From Collinsella sp. (GTDB lineage: Bacteria; Actinomycetota; Coriobacteriia; Coriobacteriales; Coriobacteriaceae), in contig DXLX01000036.1 in NCBI GenBank assembly GCA_019414515.1, forward strand, positions 1 to 64,000: a stretch of DNA of 64,000 bases, written 5' to 3'. The notes below the pieces were generated by a model. That model had not been told where the DNA came from. It did no database searches and saw only the letters and a program-made list of their open reading frames with translations. Positions 7,986 through 15,874 of this stretch are shown piece after piece. The first letter of the stretch is position 1; each line of letters starts with the position of its first letter. A program made the position numbers and the translations under genes.

Positions 7986-10985
7986 TTATTTCTTAAGGAG
8001 ATACGAATAGTTGTCGCGCACGGCCTTGATGGTCAGGCGGACGGCCTCGGGAAGGCCGGTGTTGACGGCATCGACCGATACGGTGCGGACCGTGCCGGCG
8101 ACGCGGACCTTAAAGTGGTCCTCGCCCACGGCCAGGAAGCCCTCGTTCTCGGAGTTCTCCATGTCCTGCTCGCTCCAGAACAGGGTGAGCTTGTCCTTGT
8201 AGGGACGACCCTCCTGGTAGGGGCAGAACACGGCGCAGTTGCCGCACTCGTTGCACATGCCGTCGACATGAACGACCTGATGCTTGGCCAGGCCCGGCAC
8301 CTTGATGGCAACGTTGGCGCGGTTGGGGCACACGTCGCAGCAGACCTCGCACACCGAACCGCAGCCCAGGCAGCGGGTCTTGGTGCAGTTGCGCTTGTCG
8401 CGGCACAGCGACCCCTTGCGCTCGTAGCAGGTGTCCTCGCGACCGGCCCGCTCGTTGCAGTCGGCGTACTTGTTAAAGTCCACGCCAGCGATGGCGCGGG
8501 CGACTTCGGCGGCGTCGGCAATAGCCTCGACCACGGTGGCCGGACCGCGACGACAGTCGCCCGCAGCCCAGACGCCCTCGACACCGGTGGAGGTGGCGGC
8601 AAGACGGCCACGACGGTCGTGCTCGACGCCCGCGGCATCATACAGGCTGGCATCGATACCCTCACCCACGGCGCAGATCACCGTGGTGGCGGGAAGCTCA
8701 ACGGTCTCGCCCGTGGCAACGGGGCTGCGACGGCCGCTTGCATCCGGCTCGCCAAGCTCCATAACATCGCAGGTCAGCACGGCGCCGTTGAGTGCCTTGG
8801 GAGCCAGCAGCTCGCAGAACTCAACGCCGTCGGCAAGAGCAAGATCAAGCTCTTCCTCGTCGGCGGGCATCTGCTTCTTGGTGCGGCGATACACCAGGCG
8901 CACGTTCTTCACACCAGCCAGGCGCTTGGCCACGCGGGCAGCATCCATGGCGGTGTTGCCGGCGCCAATGACTACGACGTCCTCGCCCAGCTCGAGCTTC
9001 TCGCCCCTCTTGGCGGCCTCGAGGAACTCCAGCACGTCGAGCTCGGCGCCCTCGCCCAAGCCCGCAGAGCCGGGCATCCAGGCACCGGTGGCCACGACAA
9101 CGTCGGTAAAGCCCTGAGCCTTGAGCTCGCCGATGGACTCCACGCGAGCGTTGAGCTGCACCTTGGCGCCAAAGGCCAGGCAGAGCTCGGCATCGTGGGA
9201 GATGTCGTCGCTCGCGATACGGAACTCGGGGATCACGTGACGGACCACGCCGCCAAGCGAATCGCGGGCCTCGAAGATGGTGACGCGCACGCCGGCGCGC
9301 GTCAGGAAGAACGCCGTCGCCAGACCGGCAGGGCCGCCGCCGATAACGGCAACATTGCGCTCGCTGTCGTTGGCGATGGCCTGGGCGCGCAGCTTGGGCA
9401 GCACGGCGGTCATGGCCTCGCGGGCGGCCTTGAGCTTGCTGGCGCGAATCTGGGCGCCCTCGGGCTCGTAGAACGCACGCTCGCAAGCGCGGCCGCAGGG
9501 ATGCGGGCAGATGGTGCCGGTAATGAACGGCAGGGCGTTGCGCTCGATGATGATGTTGAGCGCGTCCTCGTAGCGGCCCTCGTCAACAGCCGCCAGATAG
9601 GCGGGAATATCCTGCTGGATGGGGCAGCTCGTGCGGCACGGCGTGGTAAAGCAGTCGGAAAGCGGGCTCTTGCCGGCGACCTTGCGGTCGGGCAGCGGAC
9701 GCAGCGGCTTCTTGTAGAGCGGGTTGGTGAGCGAATCGGCCTGGATCGCGGCCACGGCGTCGAGCGAGACGCCCGCGAACGGCTTGCCATCCAGATCGGT
9801 GAACTCGCCGGCCATCTGGCTAAAGCGCTCGTAGCCACCGGGCTTGAGCACGTCGGTCGCCAGGGTAACGGGCCAAATGCCGGCATCGTACAGGGCGCGG
9901 ATGTTGTAGACCGTGGCACCACCGGAGTAGCTGATGCGCAGCTTGCCATCGAACTGCTCGGTAATGCGGCGGGCGGCCTCGATGGTCAGCGAGAACAGCG
10001 AACGGCCGGACATGTACATCTCGGTAGAGGGCAGCTCGTTCCTCGTCACGTCGACGGGGAAGGTATTGGTCAGCTTGACGCCAAACTCCAGGCCGCGCTC
10101 GGCGCACAGGGCAATCAGGCGCTCGAACATAGGCACGGCATCGGCCCACTGCAGGTCCTCGCGGAAGTGCGTGTCATCGAAGACGATGTAATCAAAGCCC
10201 AGCTCGTTGAGGCGCTGACGTGCAAACTCATAGCCCAGCAGCGTGGGGTTGCACTTGATGTAGGTGTTGAGGCCCTTCTCGGTGATCAGATAGGTCGCGA
10301 TGCGCTCGATCTCGGCCGGCGGGCAGCCGTGCAGGGTAGACTCGGTGATGGAGTTGGAGACGCGCGCCGGGATGGACTCGACAAACGCGGCGTCAACATG
10401 CTCAAACTTGTCCAGGTTGGCGAGCGCCCATGCGCGGCACTCGTTCCAGACGTCGGAGCCGCTAGCGTCCTTCATGCCCTCAATGTACGCATCGACCTTG
10501 GGACTCTTGATGCCCTCGAGGTCATAGCCCACGGACATGTTAAAGACAAATCCGTCCGGGCTGCCCAGGCCGTACTCGCGAGCGATGAGGTGGCAGGCAA
10601 ACCATGCCTTCACGTACTCGGCAAAAGCCTGCGGAACCTCGAGCTCGGTCGACCACTCGCAGTTGTAGCACTCGTCCTGTGCCACAATGCAGGGCTTGTT
10701 CACACACTTGGAGAGCTCCTCGCCGTCCATAACCTGAACGGTCTTGAGCTCAAAGAAGCGGGAGCCGGCCACATAAGAGGCCACGATGTTCTGGGCAAGC
10801 TGCGTGTTGGGGCCGGCGGCCGGGCCAAACGGAGTCTCGATGCGCTCGTCAAAAATGGGAAGCGCTCCCTCCTGGTTGGCCGTGACCATCTTGCGCACGC
10901 CAAAGATGGCGCCCTGAGTCTTGTGCTCCTCGATGATCCAGTTCATCAGCTGCGAAAACGGGATCGGCCTCATGATGTCGCTCAT
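7986..10985 (-). CDS. ygfK: YgfK-like iron-sulfur flavoprotein (putative selenate reductase subunit family)
   Basis: The ATG at 10985 (MSDIMRPIPFSQ) is chosen over an upstream in-frame start because GAGAGGAGC precedes it; this gives 999 residues, close to E. coli YgfK. The N-terminal half resembles dihydroorotate-dehydrogenase-type TIM barrels. The middle is a GltD-like oxidoreductase with two dinucleotide-binding motifs (GGGPAGLATAFFL and VIGAGNTAMDAARV). The C-terminus carries ferredoxin-type clusters (CLGCGSVCEVCCDVCP and CNECGNCAVFCP). It probably links NAD(P)H and FAD to the molybdenum hydroxylase through the ferredoxin gene 10 bases downstream. ygfK belongs to the anaerobic purine-degradation cluster described in gut bacteria; the reaction itself is unsettled. 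Confidence 0.85.
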   Translation of the reverse strand: MSDIMRPIPFSQLMNWIIEEHKTQGAIFGVRKMVTANQEGALPIFDERIETPFGPAAGPNTQLAQNIVASYVAGSRFFELKTVQVMDGEELSKCVNKPCIVAQDECYNCEWSTELEVPQAFAEYVKAWFACHLIAREYGLGSPDGFVFNMSVGYDLEGIKSPKVDAYIEGMKDASGSDVWNECRAWALANLDKFEHVDAAFVESIPARVSNSITESTLHGCPPAEIERIATYLITEKGLNTYIKCNPTLLGYEFARQRLNELGFDYIVFDDTHFREDLQWADAVPMFERLIALCAERGLEFGVKLTNTFPVDVTRNELPSTEMYMSGRSLFSLTIEAARRITEQFDGKLRISYSGGATVYNIRALYDAGIWPVTLATDVLKPGGYERFSQMAGEFTDLDGKPFAGVSLDAVAAIQADSLTNPLYKKPLRPLPDRKVAGKSPLSDCFTTPCRTSCPIQQDIPAYLAAVDEGRYEDALNIIIERNALPFITGTICPHPCGRACERAFYEPEGAQIRASKLKAAREAMTAVLPKLRAQAIANDSERNVAVIGGGPAGLATAFFLTRAGVRVTIFEARDSLGGVVRHVIPEFRIASDDISHDAELCLAFGAKVQLNARVESIGELKAQGFTDVVVATGAWMPGSAGLGEGAELDVLEFLEAAKRGEKLELGEDVVVIGAGNTAMDAARVAKRLAGVKNVRLVYRRTKKQMPADEEELDLALADGVEFCELLAPKALNGAVLTCDVMELGEPDASGRRSPVATGETVELPATTVICAVGEGIDASLYDAAGVEHDRRGRLAATSTGVEGVWAAGDCRRGPATVVEAIADAAEVARAIAGVDFNKYADCNERAGREDTCYERKGSLCRDKRNCTKTRCLGCGSVCEVCCDVCPNRANVAIKVPGLAKHQVVHVDGMCNECGNCAVFCPYQEGRPYKDKLTLFWSEQDMENSENEGFLAVGEDHFKVRVAGTVRTVSVDAVNTGLPEAVRLTIKAVRDNYSYLLKK

Positions 10986-11084
10986 AATGAGCTCCTCTCT
11001 GTAACGCCCGGCGAGACCGCGCGGCGGGCGCAAATACGGTGTAGCGCTAGCACAGCGCCGGCGACCCCGCGGAGGCCGCCTATA

Positions 11085-11118
11085 CGTGCGTCGGATGCGG
11101 CGAAACATCCGACGCACG
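11085..11118. other. Intercistronic 13-bp perfect hairpin (ssnA-ygfK)
   Basis: CGTGCGTCGGATG pairs perfectly with CATCCGACGCACG across an 8-base loop, in the 149-base gap between ssnA and ygfK. There is no T-tract on either strand, so it is more likely an mRNA stabiliser or processing element than a terminator. A similar hairpin lies one gene upstream at 12638-12669. Confidence 0.6.
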
Positions 11119-11134
11119 CGAATCTACTTGTGAA

Positions 11135-12490
11135 TTAGTAGGCGCGATCGTTGAGCGTGCTCCAGAGCTTCTTGGACTCAGCCATGGTCCACGCGTTGAT
11201 CTTGTCCTCATCAATGCCAACGAACTCGCGATCCTTGTACAGGACGCGGCCGTTGATGATGGTGGTGCGGCAGTTTTTGCCCATCATGCCAAAGAGCATG
11301 TGGCCGTCGATGTTCTCCTCGCTCAGCGGCGTAAAGGGCTTGTAGTCCATAACGATAACGTCGGCGGCAGCGCCGGCCTCGAGCACACCAAGCTTGCGAT
11401 CGAAGTACTTGCTCGCCATCTTGGCGTTGTTCTCAAACAGCATAGTCATGGCCTCGCACCAGCCCACGTTGGGCATGGCAGCGTTGTGGCGCTGAATGAT
11501 CAGGAAGACCTTAAGGCTCTCGAGCATATCGTGGGTGTAGGCGTCGGTACCCATGCACACAGGGATGCCGCGGCGGAAGAACTCGAGCACGGGGGCGCAG
11601 CCCACGGCGTTGCCCATATTGGATTCGGGGTTGTTGACCAGCCAGGTGCCGGACTCCTTGACGATATCCATCTCGGCAGGCGTCACGTGGATGCAGTGGC
11701 CCAGCATGGTGTCGGGACCAAGCAGGTTGTGCTGCAGCAGGCGCTCGACGGGGCTGATGCCACCGCGGTTGAGGCGGGAGTCCCACACGTCATTCATGCC
11801 CTCGCACACATGGATGTGGAAGCCGGTCAGGCCGTTGTTGGCCTCGGCCATCTTGTCCATGGTCTCGTCCGACAGCGTAAAGGTGGCATGCCCGCCAAAC
11901 ATGGCAGCGATCATGTGGTTGTCGTTATCGCGACGCTCCTTGGCGGCCCACTGGGCAAATTCGGCGTTCTCGGCAATGGCCTGGTCGCATTTTTCCTGGC
12001 CACGGCGATCGGAAACCTCGTAGCACAGGCACGAACGCATGCCCAGCTCCTGAGCTGCATCCTTAATGGTAAAGAGGCTTCCCGGGATCTCGCAGAAGCT
12101 CGCATGGTGATCGAAGATCGTGGTGACGCCATCACGGATGGAGTCCAAAATCGTAGCATAGGCGCTGGCCTTGGTGCCGTCGAGCGTCAGGTTGTCGTCG
12201 ATCTTCCACCACTGCTGCTCGAGATTCTCCAAGAAGTTGGTGGGGTTGCAGCCCTTAATGGCAAGGCCGCGGGCCAGACCCGAGTAGATGTGGGTGTGGC
12301 AGTTGATAAGTCCGGGCATGATGAGGTTGCCCTGGGCATCGACGTACTCGGCATCCGGGTACTTGGCCTTGAGCTCGCGCTCGGGGCCCACTTCGACGAT
12401 CGTATCTCCGTCAATGGCGACCGCACCGTTTGGAATAAACGGGGTCTGAGCGTTGCGGGTAAAGACGGAACCGTTAGCGACCAGAAGCAT
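11135..12490 (-). CDS. ssnA: SsnA-like amidohydrolase
   Basis: The ATG at 12490 (MLLVANGSVF) follows GAAGGGAGC; an ATG six codons upstream has no better site. The 451-residue product is a metal-dependent hydrolase of the cytosine deaminase/TrzN-AtzB superfamily: HTHIYSGL metal motif near residue 60, HIHVCEG, GHCIHVTP and GTDAYTHDM supply the other histidines and the aspartate. E. coli SsnA has 442 residues and the same neighbours. It presumably deaminates or opens a purine-derived ring. Substrate unknown. It lies between the permease and ygfK, with a hairpin on each side of the gene. Confidence 0.85.
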   Translation of the reverse strand: MLLVANGSVFTRNAQTPFIPNGAVAIDGDTIVEVGPERELKAKYPDAEYVDAQGNLIMPGLINCHTHIYSGLARGLAIKGCNPTNFLENLEQQWWKIDDNLTLDGTKASAYATILDSIRDGVTTIFDHHASFCEIPGSLFTIKDAAQELGMRSCLCYEVSDRRGQEKCDQAIAENAEFAQWAAKERRDNDNHMIAAMFGGHATFTLSDETMDKMAEANNGLTGFHIHVCEGMNDVWDSRLNRGGISPVERLLQHNLLGPDTMLGHCIHVTPAEMDIVKESGTWLVNNPESNMGNAVGCAPVLEFFRRGIPVCMGTDAYTHDMLESLKVFLIIQRHNAAMPNVGWCEAMTMLFENNAKMASKYFDRKLGVLEAGAAADVIVMDYKPFTPLSEENIDGHMLFGMMGKNCRTTIINGRVLYKDREFVGIDEDKINAWTMAESKKLWSTLNDRAY

Positions 12491-12637
12491 GGATGCTCCC
12501 TTCAACATCAGAGGCGGGGTTTGACACCTCTGACATGGCGGAGTGCGAAGCGCCGGCCTACACCGGAAACGGGCCCTCTCCCGTCAACGCTTCACCAAAG
12601 GGACAAACCCTTTGAAGTGCGGCTTGGTGCCGCATGG

Positions 12638-12669
12638 CGTCGGCGGACGAGGCGATGCGTCCGCCGACG
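12638..12669. other. Intercistronic 12-bp perfect hairpin (permease-ssnA)
   Basis: CGTCGGCGGACG and CGTCCGCCGACG pair across AGGCGATG, directly after the permease stop. Like the hairpin at 11085-11118 it lacks a T-tract and shares a GCGTCGG stem, suggesting the same kind of intercistronic control. Confidence 0.6.
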
Positions 12670-12685
12670 AATAGCACCGAATTGG

Positions 12686-14080
12686 TTACTTCTTGCTCTC
12701 GGGCAAGACCAGATCCACGGCAGCGTCCTTGGCAGCATCGATGTGCTGAGCCACGACCGGCGTCTGCGGAAGGATCAGGTTAAGGACAATGGCCATGATG
12801 GCGGTGGGGGTTACGGCATTGGAGCCGATGACGGTGGACACCCAGGCGGGCATACCCTCGCCGGCAAGGCAACCGCTGGCCATCCAGATACCCAGGCCAA
12901 AGACGACGGAGGTGCCGACGATGGTGGTGGTGCGCTGCGTGAGGCCCTCGCGGGTGAACATGCGCACGCCGTTCATGGTGATGGTGCCAAAGACGCCGAC
13001 GGTCGCGCCGCCGATGACGGGCTGCGGGATAGCGGAAAGGACGGCAGAGAGCTGCGGGAACAGACCGGCGATGGCAAAGACGGCCGCAATGATCACAAAG
13101 ACCCACTTGTTGACGACCTTGTTGGAGCAGATGATGCCCACGTTCTGGCCAAGGGCGCTGGTGGGAAGACCGCCCAGCAGACCGCCGACCATAGAGGTGA
13201 GGCCCTGGGACACGATAGCGCCGGAGAGCTCGCGCTCGGTGGGCATACGGTCGATGGAGCCCAGGCAGGCGGCGGAGACGTCACCGATAACTTGGATGGC
13301 AACCATGGGGAACACGACGGCGAGGGTAATGCAGACCTCGGGATCAAACTCGAGCGCGTAGGGCATGAGCTTGGGAAGAGCGAAGACCTGAGCGGTGGCG
13401 ACGCTGGAGAAGTCGATCATGCCAAAGGGGATGGAGACGATCATGCCAACGATCATGCCAAAGAACACGGATCCCAGCTTGAGCGTGCCCTTGCCAAAGT
13501 TGGCGAGCGCAAAGACCACGGCGAAGGTGATAAGAGCGACGCACCAGGCCTGCGGGGTGCCCCACAGCGGCGTACCCATACCGCCGGCCATGTATTTGAC
13601 GGCCGTGGGATAGAGAGAGACGCCAATGGAGAAGATGACCGTGCCGGTCACGACGGGCGGGAACAGCCACTTAATCTTGCTGTAGGCCAGACCAAAGAGG
13701 ACCGCGACGGCACCGCCAACGATCTCGCCGCCCAGCAGCGCGCCAAAACTAAAGCCCGAGGCGCCCATGGCCTGAAGGGCCGGCAGGAACGCGAACGAAA
13801 CGCCCATGACGATGGGCAGGCCGCCGCCGATGCGACGGAAGGGAGCGAAGGCCTGAAGGGCCGTGTCGATCGCCGAAAGAATGAGCGCGACCTGGATGAT
13901 GTCGGTACTCTGCTGGCTATTAAAGCCGTAAACGCCGGCCATGATGACCGCCGGGGTAATGATGCCGGCAAACGATGCCAGTACATGCTGAAGGGCACAC
14001 GGGATCATTTCCTTAACGGGCGGCATGCCTTCGCGAGTGAACAGGGCTTCAGTGCCGTTCGTAACCGTCTCCTGGGTCAT
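12686..14080 (-). CDS. NCS2-family xanthine/urate permease
   Basis: A 464-residue polytopic membrane protein of the nucleobase-cation symporter-2 family. The start MTQETVTNG at 14080 is chosen because the family alignment begins at QHVLASFAGIITPAVI; the upstream frame is basic and unlike the family. Seen are a large substrate-binding segment with GGLLGGLPTSALGQNVGIICSNKVV, which holds the conserved QN of the NAT signature, and about 12 to 14 hydrophobic segments. It is first in the leftward purine operon and should import xanthine or urate by proton symport. The choice between XanQ and UacT types cannot be made by eye. The start lies 352 bases from the divergent regulator gene. Confidence 0.85.
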   Translation of the reverse strand: MTQETVTNGTEALFTREGMPPVKEMIPCALQHVLASFAGIITPAVIMAGVYGFNSQQSTDIIQVALILSAIDTALQAFAPFRRIGGGLPIVMGVSFAFLPALQAMGASGFSFGALLGGEIVGGAVAVLFGLAYSKIKWLFPPVVTGTVIFSIGVSLYPTAVKYMAGGMGTPLWGTPQAWCVALITFAVVFALANFGKGTLKLGSVFFGMIVGMIVSIPFGMIDFSSVATAQVFALPKLMPYALEFDPEVCITLAVVFPMVAIQVIGDVSAACLGSIDRMPTERELSGAIVSQGLTSMVGGLLGGLPTSALGQNVGIICSNKVVNKWVFVIIAAVFAIAGLFPQLSAVLSAIPQPVIGGATVGVFGTITMNGVRMFTREGLTQRTTTIVGTSVVFGLGIWMASGCLAGEGMPAWVSTVIGSNAVTPTAIMAIVLNLILPQTPVVAQHIDAAKDAAVDLVLPESKK

Positions 14081-14432
14081 TTGACCACCAATCCTCGAAA
14101 TAGTTGTTTTCGCATCTAACGCTCTATTGTGACGCAGTGCGGGGTTGAGGTTGTGCCTTCGTTGCATATCGTATTAAAGATGATTCTCATTCTCAATAAT
14201 AATTTTTTGTTATCAGACTATTCTTCAGCTGAGATAATGCATTTCCGCAGGTCAGGAAAGTGTCTGGTCAAAATGATATCTTACTTTTCTTTTGGTCAAC
14301 CGTTTACCGCTAAATTCCTACCGTTCGTCTGTATTACGCAATGTACCTGCGGATATACGAGTCAATAGACACCGTGTTACCATGAGAAAAAATTGTTATG
14401 AACATTTCCGATTTCACCCAAAGGAGTTGCCC
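14081..14432. promoter_or_regulatory. Divergent promoter region of purine operon and YheO-like regulator
   Basis: This 352-base AT-rich gap serves the leftward operon and the rightward regulator. TGATTCTCATTCTCA (14181-14195) matches the 7-1-7 Fur box TGATAATnATTATCA at 11 of 14 positions, mismatching in the T/C bases. A Fur-like site here is a candidate only. The regulator's ribosome binding site AAAGGAG is at 14420-14426. Confidence 0.4.
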
Positions 14433-15089
14433 GTGAACGAGACCGTACGCCGCTTTTTGCCGATGGTCGATTTCCTGGAGCAGGTACTCGGTAAGAACAG
14501 CGAAATCGTGCTGCACGATTTCTCGGATCCCGACCACGCCATCGTCGATATTCGCAACGGCATCGTGAGCGGCCGTAAGGTCGGCGGTCCCGCCACCGAT
14601 CTGGCACTCAAGATCATGCACGACGCCAAGTATCGCGACCTGCCATTTATTACGGGCTACGAGGGGCGCGGTGCCGGCGGCAAAACGTTGGAATCAGCGA
14701 CGTACTTTATCCGCGAGAATGACGAGATCGTCGGTATGCTCTGCGTCAACACCGACCTTTCGACCATACGCTCCATCAGCGCCATGGCGCAGCAGCTCAT
14801 GGCGTGCTTCGACGCGGCGCCGACGCGCACGGAGCCCGCCCCTATCGAGGTCGAAAGCCTTTCGGAGTCCACACAGGAGCTCATCGACCGCAGCATTGCC
14901 GAGTTGCTGAGCGCGCGCGGGCTGGATGTAGCGTCGCTTGGTCAGAGCGACCGCGTGGACGTCATTCGCCACCTCAACGGCAACGGGGTGTTCATGCTCA
15001 AGGGCGCCGTGGCCTGCGCCGCCACCGCGCTGGGCATCTCGGAGCCCAGCGTCTACCGCTACCTGCAAAAAGTTCGCAAGGAGGGCTAA
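14433..15089 (+). CDS. YheO/DauR-like PAS-HTH transcriptional regulator
   Basis: The GTG at 14433 is chosen because AAAGGAG precedes it and the YheO-like PAS domain begins right after (FLPMVDFLEQVLGKNSEIVLHD); this gives 218 residues. PAS_6 spans about 10-120 with ATYFIRENDEIVGMLCVN. The C-terminal DUF1870-like helix-turn-helix, about 150-215, ends in ALGISEPSVYRYLQKVRK. It is divergent from the purine operon and is its likely regulator, sensing a small ligand through the PAS domain. DauR of E. coli, the best known relative, controls D-arginine use, so the ligand here cannot be inferred. Confidence 0.82.
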   Translation: MNETVRRFLPMVDFLEQVLGKNSEIVLHDFSDPDHAIVDIRNGIVSGRKVGGPATDLALKIMHDAKYRDLPFITGYEGRGAGGKTLESATYFIRENDEIVGMLCVNTDLSTIRSISAMAQQLMACFDAAPTRTEPAPIEVESLSESTQELIDRSIAELLSARGLDVASLGQSDRVDVIRHLNGNGVFMLKGAVACAATALGISEPSVYRYLQKVRKEG

Positions 15090-15133
15090 CGAGCAAAATG
15101 GAGCGCGGCTCCACAAACGATCCGTCACTTAAC

Positions 15134-15168
15134 AAAAGACCCTGCAGCACGCGCTGCAGGGTCTTTTT
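15134..15168. terminator. Bidirectional terminator
   Basis: AGACCCTGCAGC and GCTGCAGGGTCT pair with a four-base loop, flanked by AAAA on the left and TTTTT on the right. It sits between the convergent regulator and ridA genes and can stop both. Confidence 0.85.
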
Positions 15169-15197
15169 GCATGTCATGTTTAGTTGTGGCCAACACC

Positions 15198-15575
15198 TTA
15201 GAGGGCGGCGACGACCTCGATCTCGACCAGACCGCCAGCCGGAAGGGCGGCAACCTGGAAAGCGCTGCGCGCGGGGAACGGAGCCTCGAACTTGGAGGCG
15301 TAGATCTCGTTCACGGCAGCGAAGTCGGCAATGTCGGCCAGGTAGACCGTGGTCTTGACGACATCGGCAAACGTAGCGCCGGCGGCAGTCAGCAGGGCCT
15401 CGACGTTAGCAAGGGACTGCTTGGCCTGGGCCTCGACGCCCTCGGGCATCTTGCCAGTTGTGGGGTCGATGCCCAGCTGGCCGGACAGGAACACCATGTT
15501 GCCGGCCTGGATACCGGGGGAATACGGGCCGATGGCGGCCGGTGCGTTATCGGAAGACACGACGGTCTTGCTCAT
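15198..15575 (-). CDS. ridA: RidA-family enamine/imine deaminase
   Basis: A 125-residue RidA protein, normal for the family: AIGPYSPGIQAGNMVFLSGQ at the start and the active-site arginine in ARSAFQVAALP, followed by GGLVEIEVVAAL. RidA hydrolyses reactive 2-aminoacrylate and other imines in the cytoplasm. TAAGGAG precedes the ATG. Adjacent to a purine operon it may clear an imine made there, but many RidA genes sit beside unrelated genes. Confidence 0.92.
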   Translation of the reverse strand: MSKTVVSSDNAPAAIGPYSPGIQAGNMVFLSGQLGIDPTTGKMPEGVEAQAKQSLANVEALLTAAGATFADVVKTTVYLADIADFAAVNEIYASKFEAPFPARSAFQVAALPAGGLVEIEVVAAL

Positions 15576-15688
15576 GTTTTTCTCCTTACGATCAGATAGA
15601 GAGCGTAAGCGCGGCGTTCACACCGGGAGGCACAATTCGGTCTGAACACCGCGCTTGATTGGGATAGTACTCAAGGTTTCCGTGCGAT

Positions 15689-15723
15689 GCAAGAATATTA
15701 TCAGCTTGCGAGAATATTTTATC
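15689..15723. repeat. Direct repeat upstream of ridA
   Basis: TGCAAGAATATTATC is repeated imperfectly as TGCGAGAATATTTTATC about 19 bases later, in the AT-rich part of the 299-base gap between ridA and the U32 gene. It may be an operator or a promoter region; the rest of the gap shows nothing clear. Confidence 0.35.
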
Positions 15724-15874
15724 GCCCAACGGTTTCTCCGAACCGCTGAACGGTTCTCATGTGGAGCAGCCAGTCCAAGCTGCTGAAGACTTTGTCCTGC
15801 TTAGGCTGCGGGCGTCGCCCACCGCAGCGACGCCACTATACTTTTGAATATCTGAGCATTTTGAAAGGCAGGAT

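Noticed and set aside
4586..14119. Very long plus-strand open frames of 900 to 1070 codons across the purine operon
   Set aside because: They are complementary shadows of the real minus-strand genes, caused by strong GC bias at third codon positions; they lack ribosome binding sites and show low-complexity Gly/Ala/His/Val composition.
14292..14432. An upstream ATG start for the YheO-like regulator
   Set aside because: The extra 47 residues are not part of the family and the GTG at 14433 has a good AAAGGAG site.
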